Assembly: GCA_031835245.1 (NCBI GenBank) | Contig: JAVKOQ010000319.1 | Coordinates: 1 to 59,588, forward strand | Source: Balamuthia mandrillaris | Lineage: Eukaryota; Discosea; Longamoebia; Balamuthiidae | Direction of reading: 5' to 3' | DNA: 59,588 nucleotides | Shown here: piece by piece, positions 33,903-46,048 of the stretch | How the letters are laid out: every line of letters begins with the position of its first letter | How positions within the stretch are numbered: the first letter of the stretch is position 1 | Notes under the pieces: generated by a model | What the model saw: only the letters and a program-made list of their open reading frames with translations | What the model was told of the DNA's origin: nothing | Databases searched by the model: none | Program-made: the position numbers and the translations under genes

Positions 33903-36900
33903 ATGAAGGGGCAAGCAGCAAGAGGTATTGTGGTGGTTTTTCCATTGCCCAAAGGAGGGCCTTCTTCTGACTCTTTGCTGAAAAACATTAAAAAAAAAAA
34001 GGCGAGTTGGAAGAACGTCTTTCTACGGTGGTGAACAGGCATGTATCGAGAAGCGTAAGACTGGAGGTGCTTGGCGCCATAGCGAAGCTGGTAAATTCTG
34101 AGGGCTTTCAGTTTCCTTCTGACCTTGCACATTTTTTCCAAAGGTTCTCCTCATTCCCTTTCTTGTTTGTATTTCGTTGCTTACATTCCCCTTCACACAG
34201 TCTGGGAGAACTCCTGTTACATCCTTCTCAAACGCTTAGAGCTTGCACCCTGCGAGTGATTCGCTATTCTCTCAACAGACATCCCGATAAGACCAGCATC
34301 CTTACCCAACTCATCACCTCCAACGTTGGTTTCATGATTGCGAGGTAGAACTCTTCTCTGTTCCAACCTTCATTTCCCAATCTCATCTCCGTTATTCATC
34401 ACTTCAATGGACGTCGTTGAAACCACAAAAGGTCGATGGAACGCGAGGAGGAGTTTACTCAGGAAAGGGTGGAAGCTTTCAAGCTGGCGCGAGCCTTCAT
34501 AGGATTGGACTGTTCCATCTTTCCTCGATGCATCGTTGCCGCGGTCATCGCCATCGCCGAGACGCATCGTGATGCCTTTTGTAAAGTCTCTTTGGAGCTG
34601 CTTATTGAAATAGGTATCATCGGCATCCAGTCGGTCAGTTTCCTTCATTTTCCTTCTCACTTCAACAACAATAGCGATGAGCAACCCCAAGTTGACCGCC
34701 TACTGTGGAGGGTTCGCGACGTTGGTGACGGCCAGTTTCGATCCGCACCACCAGTCCTACCAGCCTCACATACTGGCCGCCCTCCTCAACATCCTCAACG
34801 ATGAGTCCACCCGCGCCTTCCTTCGGACAGACTGTGAGTTGCAGGTAACTCCTGTCCCTCCACTATTCTGTCGCTTCCTGTGGTTCCCCTCCTCACTCAC
34901 AACACATAACAAAACATACAGAGCATTGTATCGTTGCTGACAAACAATGATGCAGACGAACCACCAAACAGAGACCGCTGCACAGCAGCCACTAGAGCCA
35001 TCTTCAGCATGCTAAAAAGCTGGAGCGGGCTCATCTCCTTCGCCTCGGACGCAACCGCCTTGACCTCCATCGTGCAGTGCTTGCTCTCCTCCCACCTCCT
35101 CATCCAGGAGCTAGTCTTGGACTCCTTCTTTCAACTCCTTTTCGTTCCCAACTTTGAAACAACCAACAACTCCAACAGCAGCGGGAATGTCGATTCGTCC
35201 AATGCGACTGCTGCCAACTCCACAACCAAAGCAAGCAACACCAACCATCCAAACGCAAACAACAACAACAATAACAACAATATAAGCAACAACGCACCAA
35301 CTACCCTTCGAAGACACATGGCTTCCTCCAAAGACGCTCGGGTGGCTGACTTTGGCATTGGAGGAGAGCTCTCCCTGCCGAGCAGGACCTATGGCGAGAG
35401 GTGGAACCTCAAGGACAACTTTTTGGCCGCCCTCCTGAGCCTCTTCATCGCCAGGGGTTTGGTTGAGGCGTTGGTCTTCCTGGCCATGCAGGTGGAGAAG
35501 GATCACCCGCAGCTGTCCCTGAAGGCCACCGTCCTGCTGGGTGAGATCTTGCATATGTCCAACCAGCTGTTGCCGCCCGCTCAATGCGCTCGACTTCAGG
35601 TATATTAGCAGTCTTTTGCTCCTCTCCCACATTTCACTTTCTCGCTCCTTTCTCTTCTTCTTTCTTCTCCTCTCTGTGTTGTTTAATTCCACTTTAACTC
35701 ACACTGGCCATTGCAACACACACATGACCCCAGACCCTTCCCAACTTGATATCATGCTCGGTGTCGAGGGCGGTTCATCCAAGCATGCGGTCCAATGCCA
35801 GCACCATGGTCAGCAACCTTCATCAGTTCTCCCACAACCGGGAGACCAGCAATCACTATGACTTTCACCTGAGCTTGATAGTTACCGGGGCCAATAAGTG
35901 GAGAAGGAGGAAAGGCATGGACAAGAACTTGGACCGCATCGATGACGTGAAGCGGAAGATCGACTGGAGCATGGATGAGAACCAACTCACGGCCAAGCTG
36001 AAACAGACACAGGTACTTCTTTTTCTACTTTTATTGTTCTCTACCGTTATGAGCTGCTCTTCTTTATTCTTTCTCTGTTCTCTCTCTATCTTCTCCTCTC
36101 CCCCTCTCTCTCCCCCTCTCTCTCCCTCTCTCTCTCCATCTCTTTAGTCTTTCTTCTATGCTTATCGACATACAAAAAGGTGTTAACGACAAAGGACTAT
36201 ACGAGATGGGACTGGGACGTCATAACAGAGGCCTTAGAAGGGCCGTTACGCAACCCTGCTCACCTCAACTACGCCCTCCACACCAAGTTCATTAAGCGCA
36301 TCATCTCGTTCCTGCAACCCACTTCTAACAAGTTTGCCAGCATCCCGTGCTCTCCGGTTTGTACTTTTCCATTTAAACAGCCTAAGCTTCTTCTTTTCTT
36401 ACTTTCGGTCTCTCGTCTTCTTCCTTTTTGTTGGTTTCTATAGGATGCTATCAAGTACGTGAGAGCCGCTTGCCAGTTGATGGAACTATTGCTCTCTACC
36501 GAGGAAGGCACGACCTTCCTCTCCGAGAGTCGGTTGATATCGCACATTTCCGATCTTCTGAAGGCGGAAGTGGATGGAGTAAGCTTTCCTATTTTTTTAC
36601 CTTTGTTTTCAGACATTCTAATAGGGCTTTCACTTCTCGTTCGAAAAAGAATGGAGGAGCACCCACTCCACCAACTTCTTCCGTTTTCTCCTCTTCCTCT
36701 TCCTCTTCTTCCTCTTCCAAAAGACAAATAGACATCAGGCCAGAGAATGTTCATAAGACTTTAGTGAGGGAGTACTTCACCCTGTTGGGAACGTTGAGCA
36801 GCTATCCCAACGGCAATGACGTGCTGAAGAAGGCCAAAGTTTTTGCTCATCTGGGAGCCTTGTTGAGTCTTCAGGGTCGCGATGACCTTCCGTTCCTCAT

Positions 36901-38703
36901 TCTTTCCTGTCTTGACTACAACCTGTACTTCCGTCTTCTTGCTCCTTGCTTCATTTCATTCCTCTTGTGTTAACTTCTTTTTTGAAAACATCATGTATGC
37001 AGAGCGGGCTACTCCAGAGTGTTGTTACAAAAGTCTCTTTCCTCGTCCTCCAAAGTGGTTCGATACATGGCTACCAGGCACATGCGCGTCCTGTTGAGAG
37101 CCGGTGTTGCGAACTTCTCTGCATGGGGCATAGAGTTCCTTGTCACTCAAGTTATCATTCTTCATTCTTCACTCTGGCTTCCCTTTCTCTTCGGCTCTCT
37201 TGTTCTTTCGCTTCTCTTTCCTCATCCGCATTCTTGTGAGAGCAACGAACCAACCCTCTTTTCTGTGTTGTTATAGTTGGCCGACAGCAACAAGCGAGTC
37301 AAGGAGCTGGCGCTAAGCATCCTGGATGAAGCTTGCGACGAGGACGAATGTCTCGAGTCCCTCATCTCCAAGAAGCCCCGTTCCCTGCTGGATATGGGGG
37401 CAGAGGGCAAGTCCCTCGTCCTTCGCTTTCTCTCCAGAGAGCAGGGCCTTCAGTACCTCCAAGAAACGGGGTTCGTCGCCTCGGAGCTGGAGCTGTGGAG
37501 ACAAACGGAGAGCCAGAACTATGTCATGGACATCGAGAAAGCCTTGGACCATACCTTTTCGGATGCCAAGCGAGTGGTCTCGCAGGGCCAGAAGAAAGGA
37601 GTGGTGAACCCTCCTCCCCATTTCTATGGAGAACTGGCCAGAACGGAGCCCGGCTGCTCCGTCTTGAGGGAATCCGGTCACATTCCCTCCATGGTGCGGC
37701 GCCTGCAGAGCGGACAGGGCTCCTCCCTTTCTTCTCGCGCCATTCTTTGGGCATTGGTACTTGTCTTTCTTGCTATGTTGTCGTTTCTTTCTTACATTCT
37801 CATCTTCTTTGTCTGCTCGCATGAACACAAGGGACACATCGGCTCCTCAAAGACAGGGTTGAAGTTGTTGGAGGAGGAAAAGGCGGTAAACTTGATGGTG
37901 AACCTTGCCGAAACGAGTCCTTGCCTTTCCATTCGTGGGTACGTCATTCACTTTCTACGAAAGCACTCGTTCAGGTTCTTGTGTGTTGTTAACACTATTG
38001 TTTTATTTTTTTAAAAAAACCAGCACGTGTTTCAATATAATGGGCCTTTTGACGAGAACGGAGGAAGGACGAGGCTTGTTGGCCGCTTTGGGGTGGGAGA
38101 GTCCCGCTTCCCTAAAGCCCAACGTTTGTGTGCCTCGCGACCCGCAAGCTAGCGGGTTCTTCAAGGTTTCTTCTCTTCTTCTTCTTCTTGTTCTTCTTGT
38201 TCTTCTTCTTCTTCTTCTACTTCTTCTTTCTTCCCTCTCCTCTGACAACACAACCACAAAAGCTTCAACAGTGCCAGTACCAAGGCTCATGGCCACAAAC
38301 AAACCCCAAAGTCCCTTCTCTCCTTCTCACTTCCAGCCCCCACAAGAGCAAGAACAAAGGACAAGAAGAAGAAGGCGCAACCACCGAACGAAGCAACGAG
38401 ATCCAGGTGGCGGTGGCCAACCTCGTTAACTACATCACCTGCGACAAGGCTCTGGCAAGCTTGGAGCGCATCAAGGCCAACGATACCGGCGTTCTGAAGG
38501 ATCCTCGGACGCGCAGCTTCATGCTGAACATGTTGGAGAGCTACAAGTATCGCTTGAAGCTGCGGCGCTTCATCTACAGTTTGATGGAAGAGGTGGATGA
38601 GGAGGGCAGCGGCGGCGGAGGAGGCAAGTGGGATGGCACCTTTTGTAAGGATTTACCTCCGGCTCTACCGCGTAGATTCACTTGGCTCGCAGCTAGAAAG
38701 TAG
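33903..38703 (+). CDS. RICTOR: Rictor/Pianissimo, TOR complex 2 subunit
   Basis: Fifteen exons: join(33903..33924, 34002..34110, 34201..34344, 34432..34613, 34675..34844, 34922..35599, 35734..36012, 36180..36356, 36444..36578, 36650..36924, 37003..37150, 37277..37756, 37832..37938, 38024..38165, 38263..38703), 1162 aa, close to Dictyostelium PiaA and without the long metazoan C-terminus. HEAT-like helical repeats run throughout. Blocks that align with human Rictor in order: RACTLRVIRYSLN, NPKLTAYCGGFATLV, SWSGLISFASDA, ARGLVEALVFLAMQ, LLGEILHMSNQLLPP, ATRHMRVLLRAGVANF, AWGIEFLVTQ, SILDEACDEDECLESLI, KPRSLLDMG, HFYGELARTEPGCSVL, GSSKTGLKLLEEE, SIRGTCFNIMGLL, YRLKLRRFIYSLM. TORC2 controls Akt-type kinases, actin and chemotaxis. 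The tiny first exon is the least secure part; a poly-Asn tract lies at about residue 305. Confidence 0.92.
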
Positions 38704-38843
38704 GCAAAAGAGAAGAAGGGAAGGGAAGAATAAAGTAGGCCTTGAGGTTTTGTAGTCAGTATATTAGTTTCTTCTTTGAAGAAGGAAGAAAGAAGAAAAA
38801 GGAGAAAAAAGGGGGTTCAAATTTTCTGGAAGTGGCTGCGGGT

Positions 38844-40095
38844 CTACTGTTTGGTGAGGTATCGTTGAAGGCTGTTGGCAAGAACGGAGCTGCGGAAGGA
38901 AAGACCTTTGGTCTTCTCTATTACTTGTTGATGTCTTTGTTGTGTGTTATTTTTAAAAAAAAATGAGAAAAAAGAAAGGACGAAAGATATAAAATAAAAA
39001 AGCAAGGAGTTGGTACGCGCTGGGGTATTGGGAACCCATGACAATCTGGTTGGAGGCAGAGTCGATCTTGGCATCGAGGCGGGCATTACGAATCATGTTA
39101 ACGATCCAACGCTCGGCAGCTTCTTGGTCCATGTTCAATTTCTCAGCCAACATTCTGGATTATTTTCCCACAGAAAGTGAGTTTGTGTAAATAACAATAG
39201 AAACTGAAAATGGACAAATACAAAGAAAGAAGAAAAAAAAAGAAAGACTGAAAGAAAGAAAAGGAAAGCAGAAGCCGTACCCAAGGTCAATGCGTTGATG
39301 AATGCGACAATAGGTCTCAAAGATCAGGAGACGTGCATTCTCAATAAACTCCGCCCTGCAAGACACCAAGAAAAAGTCATTCAGGAGGACGTCCTCGCAC
39401 TGACGCAACTTTTGCTGAGCACCATCAAAGTCAAATTTCACATAGAGATCCTCCACAAACTCCGTGATGGGATCTTTGTAGGTGTAGCTCTCCTGTTGGA
39501 TGACATCGACGAGCTCCTTCAACACGCCGCGCTTTCTTCGGTTGGTGATCACGGCAGTGGTGAGGTAGCGCAGCACGTGGGGGCAAGTCATCTGGATGGT
39601 GTTAAGGTACTTCTCGTTGAAGAAGAGGTCGATGATGCCGGTTCGTCCGTTGGCAGAGTTGAAGAAGACAAAGAGACTCCAGTGGAGCAGCCAAGTGCGT
39701 TGTTGCAATCGCATCAATGGAGATTTGAAGGTCTAGTTTATTGTGGGAGAATAAGAATTTGTCGTATTGCAAAAGAAGATGATAAAGCAGAGATTTTAAG
39801 ACTATACCTTTGTTTCAATGGCTTCCTTCAAAACTTTGAGGTCCTCGTTGGCCTCATTCCAGTTTTGTTTGAGGATCTCAGCAGCCAGCTTACCCCAAAG
39901 AGCGCTAAAGTTCTTCTCGGGATCGGAGCTGAGACTCCTGAAATGGGACAAGTAGAGTGCTGCTCCGGAGTAGTTACCGCACTCGTATTGGAACTTGGCA
40001 TGGTCGTAGAGAGCTTCCAAAGCATTCGCTTGTATCTGTTCGAAATACAGGTGATTGATTTTTGAGCACTGGAGCGAACAGAGGAAAAGAGATAA

Positions 40096-40130
<35 letters not shown>

Positions 40131-40825
40131 GAAAGAAAAGCATGGAGAGAAGAGGAAGTAAAGAGAAGCAAAGAAACAGAGAAGGCGAAAAAATTGAGAG
40201 AAAAAAAAAAGGGAGCACATACGTTATATTGTTTCTGGAGGTAACTCCAGTTGAAGAGCTTTTCCTCTTGAAGGCGTTGCACGAGGGCGGCATCGTCCAA
40301 AAGGTTTCGGAGAGGAGCGCACTTGGCGTCCAACTCTCTCAAACGAGCAACAACGGTTTCTCTTTTCTTCTTCATTTCTGTTGTACGTTTATCATTATTT
40401 TTGGGGATTCGTGAATGAGCTAAAAAGGACAGCAAAACAAAAAGAGAGGAGAAAAGGGTGAGAAGGGAGAGAACCTTGTGGCGGCTCTGTTTGGTGCAAC
40501 TTTTGGTAAATGTCCATCGCAAAGTCAACCATGTTTGTGTTGGAGAGAAGTTGGAGCTGTCCAGCGAACAAGTCTTGCTCAGGGTAGACCTAACAAGAAA
40601 AATGAATAAATGAGTAAAATACATGCGAATCTATCTTAACGTCACACTACACAAATTTTGGTAAAACAACACAACACAAATCTGTGAAGAAAGAAATGAC
40701 ACTGACGAAGAAGCATAAGGAAGGAAAAAGATTACCTGCTTCGCTTTCAAAAATTCCAACAAGGGGAAAACCAAGTGACGGTCCAGATGAGCACCAATCG
40801 TTTGCGTAAGGTCGTACTGCGCCAT
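38844..40825 (-). CDS. EIF3E: Translation initiation factor eIF3 subunit e (INT6)
   Basis: Seven exons, complement(38844..38934, 39017..39154, 39281..39732, 39808..40035, 40223..40377, 40475..40589, 40736..40825), 422 aa (human 445). Opens [20 protein letters not shown], then [10 protein letters not shown]; continues [63 protein letters not shown], and [18 protein letters not shown]. The C-terminal PCI domain has [36 protein letters not shown] and [11 protein letters not shown], ending with [12 protein letters not shown]. eIF3e is a PCI scaffold subunit of the eIF3 octamer in the cytoplasm. All seven junctions keep phase. Convergent with Rictor (140 bp) and divergent from Miro. Confidence 0.97.
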
Positions 40826-41321
40826 TTTACGTTCTTCAAAAAAAAAGAATAAATTGAAAAAAAAAAAGTTGATGACGGAGAAAGACCACAGCTGCCGAGA
40901 GAAGAAAACGATCCAAACAGAAGAAGATCAGTGAGCGCCCCCCTTTTTTTTCTTTCTTTTCCTTCTTCTTTCCTCTTTTTTTTTATTTTATTGTGGACAC
41001 AATACCCCGCACGAGGGGGCATTCCGGTCTACACATAATATGACGTGGAAAATCTGCGGACAATATCAGGACGTCACGGATACTGGATGACATCAGCCAG
41101 TTTTCCCGCCAAAAAGTTAATGCTTGGCGTTCTGCTTAAAAAAAAAGCCAAGGGAGGAGAGAGAGAGAGAGCTTGGGGGGATAGCCGTCGACCTTCGCCT
41201 TCTGCTGTGAACCAGGATCTTTATAAGCTTTGCTGCTTGCCTTTGGGGAAAGGAAAGGAAACCTTTTTTTTGTCCCACTTTGTCTTGTTGCGCAACATCA
41301 GATATCTTTTTTTTTTTTGGT
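40826..41321. promoter_or_regulatory. Divergent promoter region, eIF3e/Miro
   Basis: 496 bp with T and A homopolymers, a GA tract (41158-41171) and GTCGAC at 41187-41192, 130 bp before the Miro start. Two G-runs nearby (about 41381-41386 and neighbours) fall inside Miro intron 1. Confidence 0.5.
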
Positions 41322-41680
41322 ATGAAGTCACAAGTGACTATCGTTCTTGTGGGTGATGGTACGGGGGTTTTTTTTTTGGGGGGGGTTTGATCCACCGATT
41401 TTTCGTTTTGTGAGCTGATTTGTTCTGGATCGTGATCATGCAGAGGGTTCCGGGAAGACTTCCCTCATTTCTACGTTGTTATCAGAAAGCTTTCAAGAAG
41501 GAGTACTGTATTGCCACATCTTTATGCTCTCTTTTTTTTGTTTTACACTTATCGGAAGGCCTTCTTATCTTCTTTTCTGTATCAACCAAAGTTGCCCAGA
41601 GTCATTCCTCAAGTGACCATACCGCCAACAGCTTCTCCTGAGAAAGTTGCAACTCACATTGTAGACACTCCATGTTCGTC

Positions 41681-41711
<31 letters not shown>

Positions 41712-44166
41712 TCTCTCTTTCTTGTATGCTGATACAAAAAAAAAAACAAAAGCTCATCCTGCAGGAAAAGATGTGCTAAAGCAAGCGGTGCAAGCGGCAG
41801 ATATCATATGTCTCGTTTATGACGTGCAAAGACAGGAAGAGGCCATGGAGGGCATGCGTAGCCGTTGGTTGCCCGCTCTGCGTGACATGCTGGCCCAGAG
41901 CAGCACTACCATGGCTCCTAGACCAAGGGTAGATACCTCTTTCTTCTTCCTTCTTCTCCATTTGCTTCTCTTTGTCATCTCACGTGCTATTCTCTCTCTT
42001 CTTTCTTTCTCTTATGTTTCTTTCAGACACCGATAATGTTGGTCGGCAACAAGATAGACTTGAGAGGACAGATGGTGCAAAACTTGGAGTTGGAGCGACA
42101 AATGACGCCTCTTATGGAGGAGTTCAAGGAAGTGGAGATGTGCATCGAATGCTCTGCCAAAGCCAACTTGAACATCAATGAAACGTTTTACTTTGCCACA
42201 CAATTGGTTCTCTATCCTACTGCTCCTGTTTATGACTCCACCAACAAGGTAAGGAAAACTCCTCACTTCTTCTGCTCTGCGTCTCTCTTCCTCCCGTTTC
42301 TTTAGACCCTAAGAATCATTGCCGTATTATCAGAGGATGAAGGACGAATGTGTGGCTGCCCTTCGGCGTATATTTAAGCTCAGCGACAAGGACAAAGACG
42401 GTGTACTCAACGACCTAGAGTTGAACCAATTCCAAGCTCGTTGTTTTGGAGCACCTTTGCAGCCGGAGGAGTTGGAAGGAGTGAAAAATGTGGTTCGGGA
42501 GAATATCGGTGATGGGATTACTTCAGATGGCTTAACTTGTGTTGGATTTCTCTTTCTTCAGCACTTCTTCATTCAACAAGGATTATTGGGCACAACATGG
42601 TACTCTTTCTTATTGTTCTTCTTTCTCTCTTACACTAATAACTTTGCATGGGTTAATAACAAACAGGACTGTACTTCGCACATTCGGCTATGATAATTCG
42701 CTTTCTCTTCGGTCTTCGTTTCTTTCTCCAGAGTAACTTCTTCTGTTTCTTCTTTTTCTGTTTCTTCTTCTTCTTGTTCTTGTTTAACAAAAAAAAAAAA
42801 AAAAAAAAAAAAAGAGTTCCATGGAGCGAAGATGACACGTGCATGTTGACTCATAAAGGTTACACGTTCTTTGCCAACATGTTTGAGCGCAGCGATCTGG
42901 ACAACGATGGAGCGTTGAACAAGGCGGAGCTGAAGGACGTCTTCGCCACGTGCCCCAACAGCGCAATGCCTTCTCAATGGGCTGCTAACCACTTTCCAAC
43001 GGAGACCACACACACCGATAGCAACGGAAATGTCACTCTTCAAGGCTGGTTGGCTCAATGGAGGTAAGCTCCTTCTTCTCCTTCTTCCTCTCCTTCTCAT
43101 TCGTGGTGTTTTTCTTCAAGTATGACAACTTTGTTGGACTTTCGGACTACGTTGCGATACTTGGCGTTGATGGGTTATGAGGAAGACCTCATTCATGCAG
43201 TTTGTCCCGTTGCTCATGCGTCCTCCTTGCAGCACGATTGTCCTCGTACCATGCGTGGCTTGGTCCTTGGTGCTCCGAGTTCTGGAAAGGTATCATACTC
43301 TTTCTCTCTCCTTCCTTCTTTTCTTCTCCTTCTTATCTTAATTCTTGTACCGAAGTCTACATTCCTGGAGCGGTATTTGGGCAAGAGTTGCACCACAGCA
43401 ACGCCGCAAGTGGCCAAGATGGTCGTCAATCAAGTTGATGGAAACCAAGTTCCTTCAAGCAGCAGCATTTATTTAGTGGTACTTCGCCCGCTCTCTCTCT
43501 CTCTCTCTCTCTCCTGATATTAGTTGTCCAACTCGTTTTACGCACGCAAAAGTTGGAAGAAGCCAACAACGCAGACGAGGAACAGGCAGCATTAGAGAGG
43601 TTAAAACAACAAAACACTGGTAAAGTCGGGCAGCAACATCACTACGACGTGGTCTGCTTCTTCTTTAACGGAAGCGGCAGCATAAAGAGGAGTGGAGACG
43701 ATCCATCACAGCCACAAAAGCTATTTGCTCTTCATCAACGCGTACTAGCAGGTTGCGCCGCCGCTGCCATCCCTTGCCTTCACTTTATCACCGATGTCTC
43801 TTCTTCGTCATCAAGCTCAGGAGAAGAAATAAGAAGCCTCTTTGAAGAGAAGCAGCTGCGTTATCTTCCTCCTCCTATTCCTTTATCCTTGAAGCATGAT
43901 TCTTTAGATCAAGTGTTTCTTCAAGTTGCCAACGAAGCTCTCAACAGGTATCTCTTTTCTTTTTCTTTCTTATTCTTTCTTATTCGTCATTCGAATAACT
44001 TTTTTGTTTTAAAAAAACCAATAGAAAAACATCCGTATATGTACCAAAAGCAGCAAGCAGTTTGCGGTGGGGCATGATAGCTGCTGGTGGAGTTGTCGTG
44101 GCGGCCATCGTTGCAGCTGCCTATGCTTGGCGTTCTCATTCTGCTTCTCCCAAACCTTCTTCTTGA
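41322..44166 (+). CDS. RHOT1: Mitochondrial Rho GTPase Miro (RHOT/Gem1)
   Basis: Twelve exons: join(41322..41358, 41444..41502, 41592..41673, 41753..41928, 42027..42248, 42334..42599, 42667..42732, 42815..43063, 43121..43289, 43356..43478, 43553..43947, 44025..44166), 661 aa. Domain order is diagnostic: GTPase 1 (P-loop GDEGSGKTS about 11-19; LVGNKIDL; ECSAKANLN), EF-hand 1 (DKDKDGVLNDLE about 210), EF-hand 2 (DLDNDGALNKAE about 331), GTPase 2 (GAPSSGKST about 436), and a C-terminal tail anchor (GMIAAGGVVVAAIVAAAYAW about 630-650). Miro sits in the outer mitochondrial membrane and links mitochondria to motors and ER in a Ca2+-dependent way. Intron 7 ends in 25 A before AG. AATAAA at 44240-44245. 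GTPase 1 has Gly-Ser where Rho proteins have other residues, as usual for Miro. Confidence 0.95.
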
Positions 44167-44286
44167 AACTTCTCCTCTCTCTCTTAACTCTCCTTTCTTT
44201 CTGGTTCTACTTTGGAAGAAGAACAAAGCACAAGAAACAAATAAAGAGTTACGTACAAAAATGAAGTGGTTTTTATAATCTTTCGT

Positions 44287-46009
44287 TCAAAAGTTTTCCT
44301 TGTGATAGTAAAACTTGGTGGAGCTCTTCTTTGTGTACTTGCGGCAGGACTTATATAACATTTTTGACATAACGCGAGGTCCACAGAAGAACACACCAAT
44401 ACCTATTTTTCATGACAAAGGAAGTTGTTAATAAGAAGGAAAAAGAAAGAAGAAGAACAAGAAGAGGAAGAAGAAGAAGAAGAACAAGAAGAAGAAGAAG
44501 AACAAGAAGAAGAAGAAGAAGAAGAACAAGAACAAGAACAAGAAGAAGAACAAGAACAAGAACAAGAACAAGAACAAGAACAAGAACAACAACAAGAACA
44601 AGAACAAGAACAAGAACAAGAACAACAACAAGAAGAAGAACAAGAACAACAACAAGAACAAGAACAAGAAGAAGAGAGATGAAGGTAAAGAGTAGACCAA
44701 AAAGAAAAAAAGAAAAAAAAGAAAAAGAGAATGAGTTACGATCGTTAGGATGGTTTTGAGTCTTGTCCTCAAAGATGGCATTGAGGTCGGGACGACCGTA
44801 ATGCGTGCCGGCCATAAGGCCGGTGAAAGGATCTCTGCCGTCGTCCTCTTCCTCCTCTTCGGCAATCAACTCCTTGGCAGCCTTTGTGTTCCGCACTGAA
44901 GTGAGGTAGGCGTGGATCTCCAAAAAGTTGTTGATGTTCTCCGCTTCCAAAGCTGCAGGATACAAAAAAAAAACCAAAGTTAGTAAATGATGGAGAAAAG
45001 AGAACGAGAGAAGCAGAAAACGAGAGGAGACAAGGGAGAAATAATAACAGGCAATAAGGGAAACATACCGCTCAGCAGCTCGAAAAACCATTCAAAAGCA
45101 TTCTTATCCCTGGTTACCCAGTAAAAATACACTTTGGTAATGGGCATGTCCACCGACCCGGTCTCCAGCTGTGCTTCAATGCGATAGCGGATGGTCTTGA
45201 GGATAGAGGCGAAGGGAGTGACTCCGATGCCAGCAGCGAAGAGCATCACGGTCTGGAACTTGAAGATGTCCTCGGAGGCCGCTCCGAAGGGGCCGTCAAT
45301 GCGTAGGATAGGATCGCCGTTGACGGCGGTAAGCATGTTCTCGCAAACAACTCCCAGTTGTTTTTCTGGATTGAGCAACTTGGCCAACTTTCCTGTCCAA
45401 TCTCCCACCACCTATTTGTTGTGTTTAGAAAGAGAAAGCAGAAAGAGAGGAGAGAGAGAGAGAGAGAGAGAGAGTACTCGAATGTGAACGCTGACGAAAT
45501 CTTCCTCTGGAGCAGAGCTGATCGTGAAAGGATGCCACTCGTGCGGGGCAATGTATGGACAGTTGAGGAAGAGGTATTGGCCCGGCTTGTACCTGAACTT
45601 GGATTTCTTCATTTGGAGCTCTATTACTTTGGATGGATGTTGAATGGCCTGTTTATCACAATATTAGATAACATCTCAAAGAAGAGAAGCAAGAAACCGC
45701 TAGGTACCATCAAAAGAACGGTAGATTGATGACCACGCAAGATCCGGACCATCCTTTCTACGAGATACGCAACAGCAGGACCAAGCACCCAAGCCCAAAA
45801 GGTGGGTGGCTCGAGGATCTCACCAGCGCCATGAGCGCACAACAAACCGTAGAATATGATGAACAGATGGTGAGTGAACCAGAAGGCCTCAAAGTTCGGC
45901 CTTCTCACACTCTCCACCGCTGATGAGTACATCAAAATCATACAAAAGACCACAATATGACCTGAAAAACAGAGAGTTAAGATGAAGAGTCAAGATTTTG
46001 AGCGAGTGT

Positions 46010-46048
<39 letters not shown>

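Noticed and set aside
36595-36649. Alternative acceptors for Rictor exon 10 at about 36612 and 36624
   Set aside because: One leads into a stop, the other breaks phase; AAAAAG|AATGG keeps the frame.
43512-43522. Acceptor GATATTAG in Miro intron 10
   Set aside because: Would need a phase-1 junction that the donor does not give; the acceptor at 43551-43552 keeps phase 0.
45189-45487. Small plus-strand ORFs in the NOX region
   Set aside because: Shadows of NOX exon 7; no conserved sequence.
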